DNA from: a virus
Reading direction: 5' to 3' (one strand)
IMG/VR virus record: IMGVR_UViG_3300034018_001348
Location: 88,016-152,015 of that record
Length of the DNA: 64,000 nt
Below, piece by piece: positions 40,596 to 48,718 of the stretch. Each line of letters starts with the position of its first letter. Within the stretch, counting starts at the first letter, position 1. The notes under the pieces are model-generated. The model was not told where the DNA came from, did not search any database, and saw only the letters and a program-made list of their open reading frames with translations. The translations under genes and the position numbers were made by a program.

Positions 40596-40908
40596 TTATA
40601 TTAAAGTCAGTATCATACATTCTGTACCTAAAACCAGTATTGTCGTTATTGATACCAATATAAGGTAATAATTTTCTAATATGATGGTCAATTAAATAAT
40701 ATTGGTCTAATTGAAATTTATCCCAATAATTATCTCTATTTACTTCAGGGTCATTCAAATAAATGTCTAAAATTAACCAATCACTTGTAATACTACTTTC
40801 ACTTTCAAAATAATGAACATCTATATTTCCAATAACAGGATATATGTTTTTTATAATATCACTATTGAGTAGTTTTTGTAATGATTTTCTTTGATTTATA
40901 TCTATCAT
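40576..40908 (-). CDS. Hypothetical protein, 110 aa
   Basis: Starts MIDINQRKSLQKLLNSDIIK; its middle (DWLILDIYLND) and C-terminal (YYLIDHHIRKLLPYIGI) layout matches the paralogous family of tagged genes, though the N-terminus lacks ITES. Its start overlaps 40905-41270. Confidence 0.68.
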   Translation of the reverse strand: MIDINQRKSLQKLLNSDIIKNIYPVIGNIDVHYFESESSITSDWLILDIYLNDPEVNRDNYWDKFQLDQYYLIDHHIRKLLPYIGINNDNTGFRYRMYDTDFNIIERNDK

Positions 40909-41270
40909 ATGTAATATTCTATTGTGTTAACAGGTATCTTGAAAGTTTCAACAAACCATTCTTTAAATCCTTCTTTCCAATTATCATTAAAATAACCTTC
41001 TAATGAGTTAAGAAGTCCTTGGTCTTCAACATACAACATTGGACTTAATGGTTTTCGGTAATCTGATGCTCCGGTCCAATAGTCTTCACCATATAACCTG
41101 AACAATGTTTCATCATCCATATAATCACCTAAATAAAATTCAATTGCGTCTTGTTCCTGACCCCAATCATCAGTTAAACGAGTCCAATTAATATTTTCAA
41201 TATCCAAAGTGTTGTTTAGGTAATTTTTAACCGTTTGATTTAATTTACTTTCTGTTATAATGTATTTCAT
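40905..41270 (-). CDS. ITES family protein, 121 aa
   Basis: MKYIITESKLNQTVKNYLNN tag, acidic middle (WGQEQDAIEFYLGDYMDDET) and family-type end (FNDNWKEGFKEWFVETFKIP). Its leader is the last degenerate repeat of CRISPR array A. No enzymatic motif. Confidence 0.72.
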   Translation of the reverse strand: MKYIITESKLNQTVKNYLNNTLDIENINWTRLTDDWGQEQDAIEFYLGDYMDDETLFRLYGEDYWTGASDYRKPLSPMLYVEDQGLLNSLEGYFNDNWKEGFKEWFVETFKIPVNTIEYYI

Positions 41271-41279
41271 AATTTACTT

Positions 41280-41497
41280 AATTTGTATTGTTCCTCCACC
41301 AGACTTTTTTTTCCGAAATAAATCAATGTGGGTTGTTGTCACCTCCAATTTGTAATGTTCCTCCACCTTTTTCCTTTTTCGATGTAACGCAAAAGCGTTG
41401 TTGTCACCTCCAATTTGTAATGTTCCTCCACCAATAAACACGGCTCAAATATTCATCAATAGTTGTTGTCACCTCCAATTTGTAATGTTCCTCCACC
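41280..41497 (-). CRISPR. CRISPR array A: three perfect 36-nt repeats plus one partial
   Basis: Identical 36-nt repeats at 41332-41367, 41397-41432 and 41462-41497 (plus-strand start GTTGTTGTCACCTCC, end AATGTTCCTCCACC), and a partial repeat ending at 41300. Spacers of 31, 29 and 29 nt are unlike each other. On the minus strand the repeat ends in GACAACAAC, like array B ends in TCACAAC, and both share CAT(T/C)ACAA and GGT. No cas genes are adjacent; the effector would be the nuclease at 58920. Confidence 0.85.
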
Positions 41498-41751
41498 CAC
41501 GCTTTCGTTAGGTCTTCTATTTCCTCATTATTTAACTCAAAAAAGGATTTCAAAAATGACCAAATATGAGTATAAGAGACATGAGCAACCCCATTTTTTT
41601 CATTATAGTCAAACATAACTTCACCATCTTTCATAAAGAATATGTGGTTAGGGTATTCGTCTGTTTTATATGGTTTCAAATCACCATATTCGGTGTTAAG
41701 GTATTTGAGAATACCTCGATTTTTTTGACTTTCTGTTATAATGTATTTCAT
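41404..41751 (-). CDS. ITES family protein running into CRISPR array A
   Basis: 115 residues with MKYIITESQKNRGILKYLNT tag and family-type SFFELNNEEIEDLTKAWVEE end. From residue about 86 on the frame runs through repeat 3 and spacer (HYKLEVTTTIDEYLSRVYW) and ends in repeat 2, so its natural C-terminus has been replaced or extended by the array. Confidence 0.65.
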   Translation of the reverse strand: MKYIITESQKNRGILKYLNTEYGDLKPYKTDEYPNHIFFMKDGEVMFDYNEKNGVAHVSYTHIWSFLKSFFELNNEEIEDLTKAWVEEHYKLEVTTTIDEYLSRVYWWRNITNWR

Positions 41752-41752
41752 T

Positions 41753-42022
41753 TTAATCTTCTAATAATTCCCAAGTCACACCTAACCAATAGTCGCGACC
41801 TTCTTTTAATCCGGTATATCCGGTAACCAATTCAATTATATTTTCCATATCGTATAGGTGGTTATAATTGTTTGCCTCATATACTAATTCAAAATAAGGA
41901 TAATCACCATCATAGGTTGACCTCATTTCTTTTAAAATTCTAATCACGGGATAAGGATGAACTGATGAATGTCCAAAAAAAGCATCTAATAATGATTCAA
42001 CTTTTTTACTATCCTTATTCAT
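41753..42022 (-). CDS. Hypothetical protein, 89 aa
   Basis: MNKDSKKVESLLDAFFGHSS... with YPYFELVYEANNYNHLYDME and a short helical end. One base from 42024-42722, so in the same operon. Unknown function. Confidence 0.65.
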   Translation of the reverse strand: MNKDSKKVESLLDAFFGHSSVHPYPVIRILKEMRSTYDGDYPYFELVYEANNYNHLYDMENIIELVTGYTGLKEGRDYWLGVTWELLED

Positions 42023-42023
42023 A

Positions 42024-42722
42024 TTACGCTAAACCTGTTTGTCCTTTATCTCCTAATGATGCATAAATTGGTTGGGACATCTGACTAACTTGTGAGGATA
42101 TTTTTTTAACCATATTTTCGTAGTCTTTACTTGACGCATATCTTTGACCTTTCACATTCACAAAATTATCAATTAGGTCTGAAGCGTTTTTCCCACCTGA
42201 TAAATAATTTTTAGCCATTAAATCATAATATGATTGAATCCCACTTTGAACCGACCCATGACTAATATTAGGGCCTTTGTCTACATTACCAACATTAAAT
42301 GGATTCTTTGTTCTAATTGGTCTTGCCTTTGGATTATTAGAAAATCCTCCTTCCGCAGACAATTGGGATAATGCCAGTTCTGGTGGAACATATGATTTAA
42401 ATTTATTATATGATTGTTTTGCTGCGTTTGCTAACATTTCACCGTTAATACCTAATAAGTTTGATGGTCTAGTATTTATAAATTTATCAGAAATATTTTT
42501 ATATGCTTTAAACCCTTCAGGCGTGTTTAAATTTAATTCTGTGAATTTATCACCTGAACTTAAAATAGGGTTTGTTAAGTCCCCATTACTTTTCGAAGTG
42601 TCTTTAGGTTTACCGGATAACATACCTTTCAAAATATCCATACTATCCTGTCCGGACAATTGTTTTGTAATTAAATCTATTAGTTCTTGTTCGGTTAAAC
42701 GAACTTTAATTTTCTTTCCCAT
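42024..42722 (-). CDS. LTE-tagged glucosaminidase-like protein, 232 aa
   Basis: N-terminus MGKKIKVRLTEQELIDLITK is the tag. The C-terminal domain (YVPPELALSQLSAEGGFSNN, TKNPFNVGNVDKG, SGIQSYYDLMAKNYL) matches glucosaminidase/lysozyme-like peptidoglycan hydrolases, with the Glu in SAEGG as probable catalyst. A tagged wall hydrolase fits a virion-borne entry enzyme. TATTTATCATCATG precedes the start. Confidence 0.75.
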   Translation of the reverse strand: MGKKIKVRLTEQELIDLITKQLSGQDSMDILKGMLSGKPKDTSKSNGDLTNPILSSGDKFTELNLNTPEGFKAYKNISDKFINTRPSNLLGINGEMLANAAKQSYNKFKSYVPPELALSQLSAEGGFSNNPKARPIRTKNPFNVGNVDKGPNISHGSVQSGIQSYYDLMAKNYLSGGKNASDLIDNFVNVKGQRYASSKDYENMVKKISSQVSQMSQPIYASLGDKGQTGLA

Positions 42723-42753
42723 GATGATAAATACTTGTATTAAATAAATACAA

Positions 42754-42779
42754 CAAAAAACCCCCATAGATGGGGGTTT
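42754..42779 (-). terminator. Terminator of cyclophilin gene region
   Basis: AACCCCCATCTATGGGGG followed by T run on the minus strand, between the cyclophilin gene and the glucosaminidase-like gene. Confidence 0.82.
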
Positions 42780-42802
42780 ATATTACAATCTACACATTAT
42801 TA

Positions 42803-43237
42803 TTAATCAATTATTGAGATTGAGTTTATTTTATCACCGGCACTGATTGCGTCGATTACCTCTAACCCTTCATTAACTTTACCAAAACAAGTGTGATTAC
42901 CATCTAAATGTTGGGTTCCTTGTCTGTTATGGCAAATGAAGAATTGTGACCCTCCTGTGTTACGTCCTGCGTGTGCAATTGACAATACCCCTCTATCGTG
43001 AAATTGTTTAGGGGCGGTAACTTCACATGGGATATTATATCCCGGACCACCGGAACCTGTACCATTTGGACACCCACCTTGAATTACAAAATTAGGAATA
43101 ACTCTATGAAAATTTAATCCGTCATAGAATTTTTTACCGATTAAGTCTTTGAAGTTGTTTACTGCGATTGGAGTCTCGTTGTCGTATAGTTCGGCAATCA
43201 TATCTCCCTTGTCTGTAGAAATTTTTACTTTAGTCAT
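42803..43237 (-). CDS. Cyclophilin-type peptidyl-prolyl isomerase
   Basis: 144 residues: LNFHRVIPNFVIQGGCPNGT, GVLSIAHAGRNTGGSQFFIC and LDGNHTCFGKV give the cyclophilin active site, with the FHRVI Arg and GSQFF conserved. Cytoplasmic; may help fold virion proteins. Full length. Confidence 0.93.
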   Translation of the reverse strand: MTKVKISTDKGDMIAELYDNETPIAVNNFKDLIGKKFYDGLNFHRVIPNFVIQGGCPNGTGSGGPGYNIPCEVTAPKQFHDRGVLSIAHAGRNTGGSQFFICHNRQGTQHLDGNHTCFGKVNEGLEVIDAISAGDKINSISIID

Positions 43238-43282
43238 ATTTTATCTTTTGAGAAGTATATGAAAAGTATCTTATATTGTCAA

Positions 43283-43549
43283 TTAAGAATCAATATCTGA
43301 TTTCTCCATCATTATAACTTCAACATCTAAACCAATATAATTTTTTATTTTATTACGAATTAACGATTCATATTTTGCCCTTACCTTACTCATTAAATAA
43401 TTTTTTAATGGAATTAAAACATATGTAGCACCAGTCGATGAAAATACAACATCGACTTTTATTGATAATGGGACTTTAATATCTTCGACTATTTCTTTAA
43501 TTGCTGATTTTAATCTATCTTCTTGATTTTCACTAATAATTACCTTCAT
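43283..43549 (-). CDS. ISEN-tagged hypothetical protein, 88 aa
   Basis: MKVIISENQEDRLKSAIKEI is a divergent tag. Beta-alpha body (VPLSIKVDVVFSSTGATYVL). Overlaps the upstream gene by 4 nt. Confidence 0.68.
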   Translation of the reverse strand: MKVIISENQEDRLKSAIKEIVEDIKVPLSIKVDVVFSSTGATYVLIPLKNYLMSKVRAKYESLIRNKIKNYIGLDVEVIMMEKSDIDS

Positions 43550-43968
43550 TCTAATCTGACTTTAATATTGTCAGTCATTTTTTTATTAAACTCAATACCA
43601 TGTCTTTCCTTGAAATTATTTACAAGTAATTCAATTGGTTTATCATATCCTTTATCTTGTAATAAAATATAGGCACCCAAATCAGCTTCTATCTCATCTT
43701 GTTCATTTCTTGGTCCATCATGACCTAATAATACATGAGTGACCTCATGAGCTTCAATAAATTTTAAAATGTCTTTGGCATCTGGCAGCCCAACTAATAT
43801 TTCTCCATCAATTATAATTAAATTACTACCCGGAACCATAAACCCAAAACCATACTCATTAAAATAGTCTTTAACTTGTTCATATAGTGGGTCGTCTTCA
43901 AATACAACCACAACGGTAACACCATCCAAAAATTCACTTACGTATTCTAATTGAGTTTTATTTATCAT
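43546..43968 (-). CDS. Putative metallopeptidase (HEVTH)
   Basis: 140 residues: EAHEVTHVLLGHDGP carries HExxH, and DEIEADLGAYILLQ downstream supplies a Glu/Asp for the third ligand, as in M78/ImmA-like peptidases. A TATCTTTG box near 43987 is the promoter. Confidence 0.75.
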   Translation of the reverse strand: MINKTQLEYVSEFLDGVTVVVVFEDDPLYEQVKDYFNEYGFGFMVPGSNLIIIDGEILVGLPDAKDILKFIEAHEVTHVLLGHDGPRNEQDEIEADLGAYILLQDKGYDKPIELLVNNFKERHGIEFNKKMTDNIKVRLE

Positions 43969-44037
43969 AAAAAATTAATTATTGGACAAAGATACGTAAA
44001 AAATATTATTTTGGCGACTTATTTTATAAATACTTAA

Positions 44038-45066
44038 TCAATCAACATTATTTTTTAAATATTTTTCAACAAATTTTTCTTCATATCTTTTTGTAAAAAT
44101 AATTTGTTTTGTTTCATACAATTCTTTTAATTTTTTAGACGATAAATTAGGTGTATCTCTTAATTTGTATGTAAGATTATTTTCATCACAAAATTTAATT
44201 GCCGATATTTTTTTTCTAACCACCGAATCACTATACCAAAGTTTTTTTGGCTTAATTTCTATTAAATATTTGTTTTTTAATATAAAATCAGCGGTATAAG
44301 TTCTGTTATTACCTTTATAATCAGTATAATTTATCTGATACATATTAGATTCTGCATTAATCCACTCAATGTTATTTTTTTCAATAACATTAATCATGTA
44401 TGATAATTCTTTAATACTTCTAAAAAACCAATTATTATACCATCCTGACCAACCATTACCGGAACCAACAGGACTTGGTTTTCCAAACATTGGGTTATTC
44501 TCTCCCGAACTATTTTTAGATTGTTTTATTTTTAATTGTTCTAATTTAACATTAGCAATTTCGGTTCCATATTTTTCAACCCAAACATCATAGACAGATT
44601 TTCCAAACATAGGGTTATTCTCTCCTGAAGTATTTTTAGATTGTTTTATTTTTAATTTTTTCATTTTTTCTTCCGCAACTTCAACTCCATATTTATCAAC
44701 CCAATAATAATAATAAGTAGAGTCCCCAAACATAGTGACATTACTTAATGATAAAATTCTCATTTTTTCCCTAAATTCTTCTGTTTTATATACTGAAAAA
44801 TCTTTTTTTTCTCTCATTTTTTGTTTGGTGTCTTCAGTATGTTTTTTATTAAAAAATGGATTTAACTCACCAAATTTTCCAAACATAGGGTTATTGTCGC
44901 CAAGAACTCGTTGTTTCATACGTTCTCTCCTATCTTCGGTTATAGTTAATTTTAACCCACAACTTTTACAATTACTATTTTTGTTATCCGCTTTTATCAT
45001 ATTGTATTTGTTAGTGTAACTTATTGTTACACCACAAATAGGGCATTTTCTTGTGAGATTTGACAT
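44038..45066 (-). CDS. Homing endonuclease with NUMOD3 repeats and PD-(D/E)xK-like domain
   Basis: 342 residues. Zinc-ribbon N-terminus (CPICG, CKSCG), then four or more NUMOD3-type motifs (GDNNPMFGKFG, GENNPMFGKSV, GENNPMFGKPS). The C-terminal domain has TYTADFILKNKYLIEIKPKK, a PD-(D/E)xK/Vsr-like catalytic pattern (D..., E-x-K). Flanked by minus- and plus-strand gene starts. Confidence 0.85.
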   Translation of the reverse strand: MSNLTRKCPICGVTISYTNKYNMIKADNKNSNCKSCGLKLTITEDRRERMKQRVLGDNNPMFGKFGELNPFFNKKHTEDTKQKMREKKDFSVYKTEEFREKMRILSLSNVTMFGDSTYYYYWVDKYGVEVAEEKMKKLKIKQSKNTSGENNPMFGKSVYDVWVEKYGTEIANVKLEQLKIKQSKNSSGENNPMFGKPSPVGSGNGWSGWYNNWFFRSIKELSYMINVIEKNNIEWINAESNMYQINYTDYKGNNRTYTADFILKNKYLIEIKPKKLWYSDSVVRKKISAIKFCDENNLTYKLRDTPNLSSKKLKELYETKQIIFTKRYEEKFVEKYLKNNVD

Positions 45067-45166
45067 TATTATTTTTTTTAATTAAAATTAATTATTATAT
45101 TTGTCCCCTAATTAAGGGGAACCTCTTAATATAAATACACTAAAAAATAAAAAAAAAACATAAAAT

Positions 45167-45594
45167 ATGGATAATTTAGTTAAAAAAGTGAGCCCCCTGA
45201 AGGAACTATTCCTTTTAAGGGGGCTCCCGTAATACCAGGAAGTGGTAAAACAACATTAGCAGAATCACTAGGTGGAGTTCATTACGAAGCCGATATGTTT
45301 TTTATTAATCCGGAGACTGGTGTATATGAGTTTGTTCCATCCAACATTAAACACGCCCACGAGTGGTGTAAAATTAATGTAAGATATGAGATGGCTCACG
45401 ACACGGAAAGAATTGTTATTTCCAATACATTCACCCAAGAGTGGGAAATGACGGAATATAATGAGATGGCGGAATACTTCGGATATAGAGTTTACTCTTT
45501 AGTTGTTGAAAATAGACACGGGGGAGTCAATGAACACGGAGTTCCTGAAGATAAATTGGAAATAATGAAGAATCGTTTTGAAATTTCACTTTAA
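45167..45594 (+). CDS. P-loop kinase, split by an 8-nt gap in Walker A
   Basis: ATG at 45167 opens MDNLVKKVSPLKELFLLRGLP, then TAA at 45230. Five nt on, CCA GGA AGT GGT AAA continues PGSGKTTLAESLGG in another frame to 45594. Joining CCG (45227) to CCA (45235) gives LRGLPGSGKTT, a canonical Walker A; the rest (HAHEWCKINVRYEMAHDTER, GVNEHGVPEDKLEIMKNRFE) resembles phage polynucleotide kinases. A 15-bp hairpin (45191-45225) precedes. Either programmed bypassing or a mutation. Confidence 0.7.
45191..45225 (+). promoter_or_regulatory. mRNA hairpin upstream of the kinase reading gap
   Basis: AGCCCCCT pairs with AAGGGGGCT, extended by GAAGGAA/TTCCTTT with a 2-nt bulge and loop CTA. It ends 4-5 nt before the stop codon and is the strongest stem in the coding region. 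No T run follows, so it is not a terminator. Confidence 0.7.
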
Positions 45595-45611
45595 TTCCAT
45601 ACTTTTGTAGT

Positions 45612-45971
45612 ATGAAATTATTTTTAGACGACAATAGAACCCCTTATGATGTATTTAAGAACACAATTGACCCCATTTATGAGGAAAATGATACTTGGGT
45701 AGTTGTAAGGGATTTTTATCAGTTTATTAACCTTATTCAACGATTTGGTATCCCGAAACTAGTGTCCTTTGACCATGACTTATCTCAAAACCACTATTTA
45801 ACTGAAAATCAATCAAATATTGACTATAAAATGTTAAATGGTAACACCGGTTATGATGCTGCTCAATGGTTAATTAATTATTGTGAGAATAAAGAGGTAA
45901 AATTACCCGAAATTAGGGTACATTCATTAAATTTAGAAGGAAAACAGAATATTGAGGAATTATTTCTCTGA
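45612..45971 (+). CDS. Cyclic-phosphate processing receiver (cREC) domain protein
   Basis: 119 residues matching the cREC family: MKLFLDDNRTPYDVFKN, VVVRDFYQFINLIQRFGIPK, LVSFDHDLSQNH, NGNTGYDAAQWLINYCENK and IRVHSLNLEGKQNI. The family was proposed to process cyclic phosphates in RNA repair. A TACTTTTG box ends 2 nt before the ATG. Follows the P-loop kinase. Confidence 0.82.
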   Translation: MKLFLDDNRTPYDVFKNTIDPIYEENDTWVVVRDFYQFINLIQRFGIPKLVSFDHDLSQNHYLTENQSNIDYKMLNGNTGYDAAQWLINYCENKEVKLPEIRVHSLNLEGKQNIEELFL

Positions 45972-46547
45972 AACAAAAGCCCTAATCTTAACTTTATCCC
46001 AATTTTTGAGGTCTTCACCGTTATCACCAAGTTTTAATGATGACATAGTTCTATGCCAACCTTCAACTAATTCATATTTACCATTTTTATGTTTAATTAC
46101 GATAATTGGTTCATTTTTACCTGTTGAAGAGGCTAATTCTCGTTGAATATCCATTCTTTCCTTATCATTAGGAACCATATAGGCATCAACATTCCCAAAT
46201 TCTCTTTCAATAAAAGCATTTATCGTATTTTCGGTAAAATCTTCGGGATTTACTTGAATTATTTGTAGTTTCCATGGACCTTTCAGGTAATTATATAACA
46301 TTTTTCCAAGAAATGGTATTGGGTCACCAAAAAATTGATTCATTACATCGTGAAATACTTCTTTATTACCACATAAAATATTTGTAGTAAATTCTCTTAA
46401 AATATATTCAGGAGTTTTTGGGAATTCACGTTTAAGCCTATCGTAGAATTTCTTACATTGTGACGATTTTGGGTTTGAAATTGGTATTGAGGTCACTATT
46501 TCATTTAAATAGTTTTTTAGTATGTTCCTAATTTGTTCTTTCATCAT
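45960..46547 (-). CDS. ParB/sulfiredoxin-like domain protein, 195 aa
   Basis: Basic N-terminus (MKEQIRNILKNYLNEIV) of the tag-like type. The C-terminal part (EPIIVIKHKNGKYELVEGWH, RTMSSLKLG) matches the ParB/Srx nucleotide-binding fold (G-x-H-R motif). Ends convergently with the cREC gene, 12-nt overlap. Confidence 0.7.
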   Translation of the reverse strand: MMKEQIRNILKNYLNEIVTSIPISNPKSSQCKKFYDRLKREFPKTPEYILREFTTNILCGNKEVFHDVMNQFFGDPIPFLGKMLYNYLKGPWKLQIIQVNPEDFTENTINAFIEREFGNVDAYMVPNDKERMDIQRELASSTGKNEPIIVIKHKNGKYELVEGWHRTMSSLKLGDNGEDLKNWDKVKIRAFVSEK

Positions 46548-46864
46548 TACATTATTGCTATCCCCACTTGAGAGGTAAATCCAAAATATGGAAGATATTG
46601 TTCTAAATCTTTTTCAATATCTTGTTTCTTTGGTTGGTTTTTCCAACTCACCATTACAGTGGAATTAAACGGATGACCAATTTTAATGAAAATATTATAT
46701 TTCCCTCCTGCGTATAAACTTTCACCGGCACCGGTAATTGTTTGGATATCATCTAACTTAAACCAAATATCGTCTGAATATCGATGAGCAATCTCGAGAC
46801 CTTTATCGGATTGTAGAAATTTCTCAAACATTTTGAGTGATTGGTTTACTTCTTCTCTTGTCAT
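46547..46864 (-). CDS. Hypothetical protein, 105 aa
   Basis: Mixed alpha/beta: MTREEVNQSLKMFEKFLQSD..., beta middle (KYNIFIKIGHPFNSTVMVSW). Overlaps the ParB-like gene by one base. Confidence 0.68.
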   Translation of the reverse strand: MTREEVNQSLKMFEKFLQSDKGLEIAHRYSDDIWFKLDDIQTITGAGESLYAGGKYNIFIKIGHPFNSTVMVSWKNQPKKQDIEKDLEQYLPYFGFTSQVGIAIM

Positions 46865-46871
46865 AAACGTA

Positions 46872-47441
46872 TTATTTTAATGTATTATATTCTAAATAAT
46901 CATCCATTATTTTAATAATTTTGGGTGTCATATTGGGAACATTACTAATATCGTACCCAAAACTTCGTAAGTAGTTATCACCTGAATCATAAATGTCGTT
47001 ATCATTCCCGTAATATACGGAGTTCAAACCAAAATTATTTATATCATTAATTAATTCCTCGTAATACTCCAAAGCAATCTCATCAGATTCAAAATTATAA
47101 TTCAAAACATCATTAACATATTCCAAATCATCGTATTCGTTTCTTAATCTATGTAATGAATATATTTCATAAAAAGTTGGATTACCTGTAATACCTTTTT
47201 TAATTGGTATTGGGTGTCTTTGAACAATCACCATAGATGTTCCCTGATGATGTTGTTCCCACTCATGGACATCTCTAATAATACACCATTGACAATATGT
47301 GGCGTATTTACGTAACGCTCGATGTGTTAATGGGATAACGACCACAACGTCCTCATTTCTATATAACTCAATTCGTTCTTCTCTTGGAACTCTAACTTCC
47401 ATTAACAACTTATTTTGTTTTTCTGTAATAATATATTTCAT
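46872..47441 (-). CDS. ITEK-tagged protein with WC-motif, 189 aa
   Basis: Start MKYIITEKQNKLLMEVRVPR (47441), preceded by ATATTTATTATTATG. Contains YATYCQWCIIRDVHEWEQHH, a weaker version of the WCT motif seen at 15893 and 30258, and an acidic C-terminus. Function unknown. Confidence 0.68.
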   Translation of the reverse strand: MKYIITEKQNKLLMEVRVPREERIELYRNEDVVVVIPLTHRALRKYATYCQWCIIRDVHEWEQHHQGTSMVIVQRHPIPIKKGITGNPTFYEIYSLHRLRNEYDDLEYVNDVLNYNFESDEIALEYYEELINDINNFGLNSVYYGNDNDIYDSGDNYLRSFGYDISNVPNMTPKIIKIMDDYLEYNTLK

Positions 47442-47462
47442 AATAATAAATATGATGATGAA

Positions 47463-47489
47463 CAAAAAACCCACCTGTCGGTGGGTTCT
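47463..47489 (-). terminator. Terminator after small gene 47491
   Basis: AACCCACCGACAGGTGGGTT followed by TTTTGTTC; the TATTTAT box of the next gene starts within about 15 nt. Confidence 0.8.
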
Positions 47490-47490
47490 A

Positions 47491-47652
47491 TTATTTTTCA
47501 GGATAATACTTTTTACCTTCAAATAAGATAAATTTGGTTCCAATGGTGTTTATCAAAGATTTGGATTCTTCCCAAATTTCTTCTTCACCCTCAAAAGGTT
47601 TTAATATAATCTTGTCTACTTCTACTAAAATTGTTCCTACAGTATCTTTCAT
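47491..47652 (-). CDS. Small hypothetical protein, 53 aa
   Basis: ORF MKDTVGTILVEVDKIILKPF... ending FEGKKYYPEK. Charged, alpha/beta. Terminates right before the hairpin at 47463-47489. Confidence 0.58.
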   Translation of the reverse strand: MKDTVGTILVEVDKIILKPFEGEEEIWEESKSLINTIGTKFILFEGKKYYPEK

Positions 47653-47692
47653 ATGTAATTATAAACATTCTTATAGAATAATGAATGGTTGA

Positions 47693-48076
47693 TTATCGAA
47701 TTCCTCTCATAACTCTATTAGTTTGTTGTTTATAAGTTTCATTAAACCATTGTAGTAATTCTTCTTTAAAATTCCCTATATAATTTTCTAATGACTCATA
47801 TAAACTTGAATTGACATATAATCTAATACCTTCGTAAAGAGGTTTTGTTTCACCACCTTTCACATGATAAACCGGACCACCACTAACAACATGGAATAAC
47901 ACATCATTAGTTTTTGGGTTGAAAAATTTATATCCGTGGCCTAAAGTCATATTTCTAGTTTGTCTTTTTCTTAGTCTACCCATTTCAGGGAATTTTGTCT
48001 CCATGAAGGTTTGAACCAAATTTTTTCGTTGTTCAATTAATTTACCATATTGAGATTCTGTTATAATATATTTCAT
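47693..48076 (-). CDS. ITES family protein, 127 aa
   Basis: MKYIITESQYGKLIEQRKNL tag; body (FPEMGRLRKRQTRNMTLGHG, DVLFHVVSGGPVYHV) and end (NYIGNFKEELLQWFNETYKQ) parallel to the next gene, a clear paralogue pair. Confidence 0.75.
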   Translation of the reverse strand: MKYIITESQYGKLIEQRKNLVQTFMETKFPEMGRLRKRQTRNMTLGHGYKFFNPKTNDVLFHVVSGGPVYHVKGGETKPLYEGIRLYVNSSLYESLENYIGNFKEELLQWFNETYKQQTNRVMRGIR

Positions 48077-48078
48077 AT

Positions 48079-48465
48079 TTATTCCATCACCTTTTTAAGA
48101 ACAGAATTTACATTTTCATTATAAGTTCTGTTAAACCACCCCATTAAATCATATTCAAAATTCATCCCGTATTTTTTAATATATGCGTATATTTTTGGGG
48201 ATACATATAGACGAATAAACTCATCTGAGTCAGAAGCACCAACACCCGATTCCCAACTTGGTACTGTTTTAAAAACAACTCTAAAATAAAGTTCATTATT
48301 TTCCGGATTAATATATCTACGATGTGGACCTGAAACTACATTATTACTTCTTTCCATTTTTAAATCGTTAATCTTTGGGAATCGTTTTGTTAGATAAGAT
48401 TCAAAATCATTATCTTTATCTTCCGTCAATCTTTTGAATTGAGATTCTGTTATTACATATTTCAT
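48079..48465 (-). CDS. ITES family protein, 128 aa (paralogue)
   Basis: MKYVITESQFKRLTEDKDND tag. Shared with 47693: FPKINDLKMERSNNVV, RRYINPENNELYFRVV, IRLYVSPKIYAYI, YDLMGWFNRTYNENVNSVLK. Start preceded by CTATTTATAAATATG. Function unknown. Confidence 0.75.
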   Translation of the reverse strand: MKYVITESQFKRLTEDKDNDFESYLTKRFPKINDLKMERSNNVVSGPHRRYINPENNELYFRVVFKTVPSWESGVGASDSDEFIRLYVSPKIYAYIKKYGMNFEYDLMGWFNRTYNENVNSVLKKVME

Positions 48466-48487
48466 ATTTATAAATAGATTTATAATG

Positions 48488-48512
48488 AAAAAACCCTCAT
48501 TCGTGAGGGTTA
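48488..48512 (-). terminator. Terminator of gene 48510
   Basis: AACCCTCACGAATGAGGG followed by T run on the minus strand, overlapping the end of 48510-48692. Confidence 0.75.
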
Positions 48513-48692
48513 TTTTTTGGTTTGATTAAATTTTGGTTTTTCTGATTTTTTTTCTTTCGGTAATTCAATCTCAGAACAAAGATTAGATTCCATTATAACC
48601 CCTAACGCTCTACGTAGATAATCGTCATACATTGAAGTATTATAATAATTTGATAACTCTTCAACCAATTCTGCGAAATTTTCTTCTCTCAT
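48510..48692 (-). CDS. Small hypothetical protein, 60 aa
   Basis: MREENFAELVEELSNYYNTS..., helical, then a basic tail (PKEKKSEKPKFNQTKK). Stop lies within the terminator stem. Unknown function. Confidence 0.62.
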   Translation of the reverse strand: MREENFAELVEELSNYYNTSMYDDYLRRALGVIMESNLCSEIELPKEKKSEKPKFNQTKK

Positions 48693-48718
48693 ATTTATTT
48701 TTTTTTGTTATTATTAAT

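Noticed and set aside
42277-42747. 156-aa plus-strand ORF
   Set aside because: Antisense shadow of the tagged glucosaminidase-like gene, which has domain support.
45191-45225. Hairpin as a transcription terminator
   Set aside because: No T run follows on either strand and it lies inside a coding sequence next to the reading gap.
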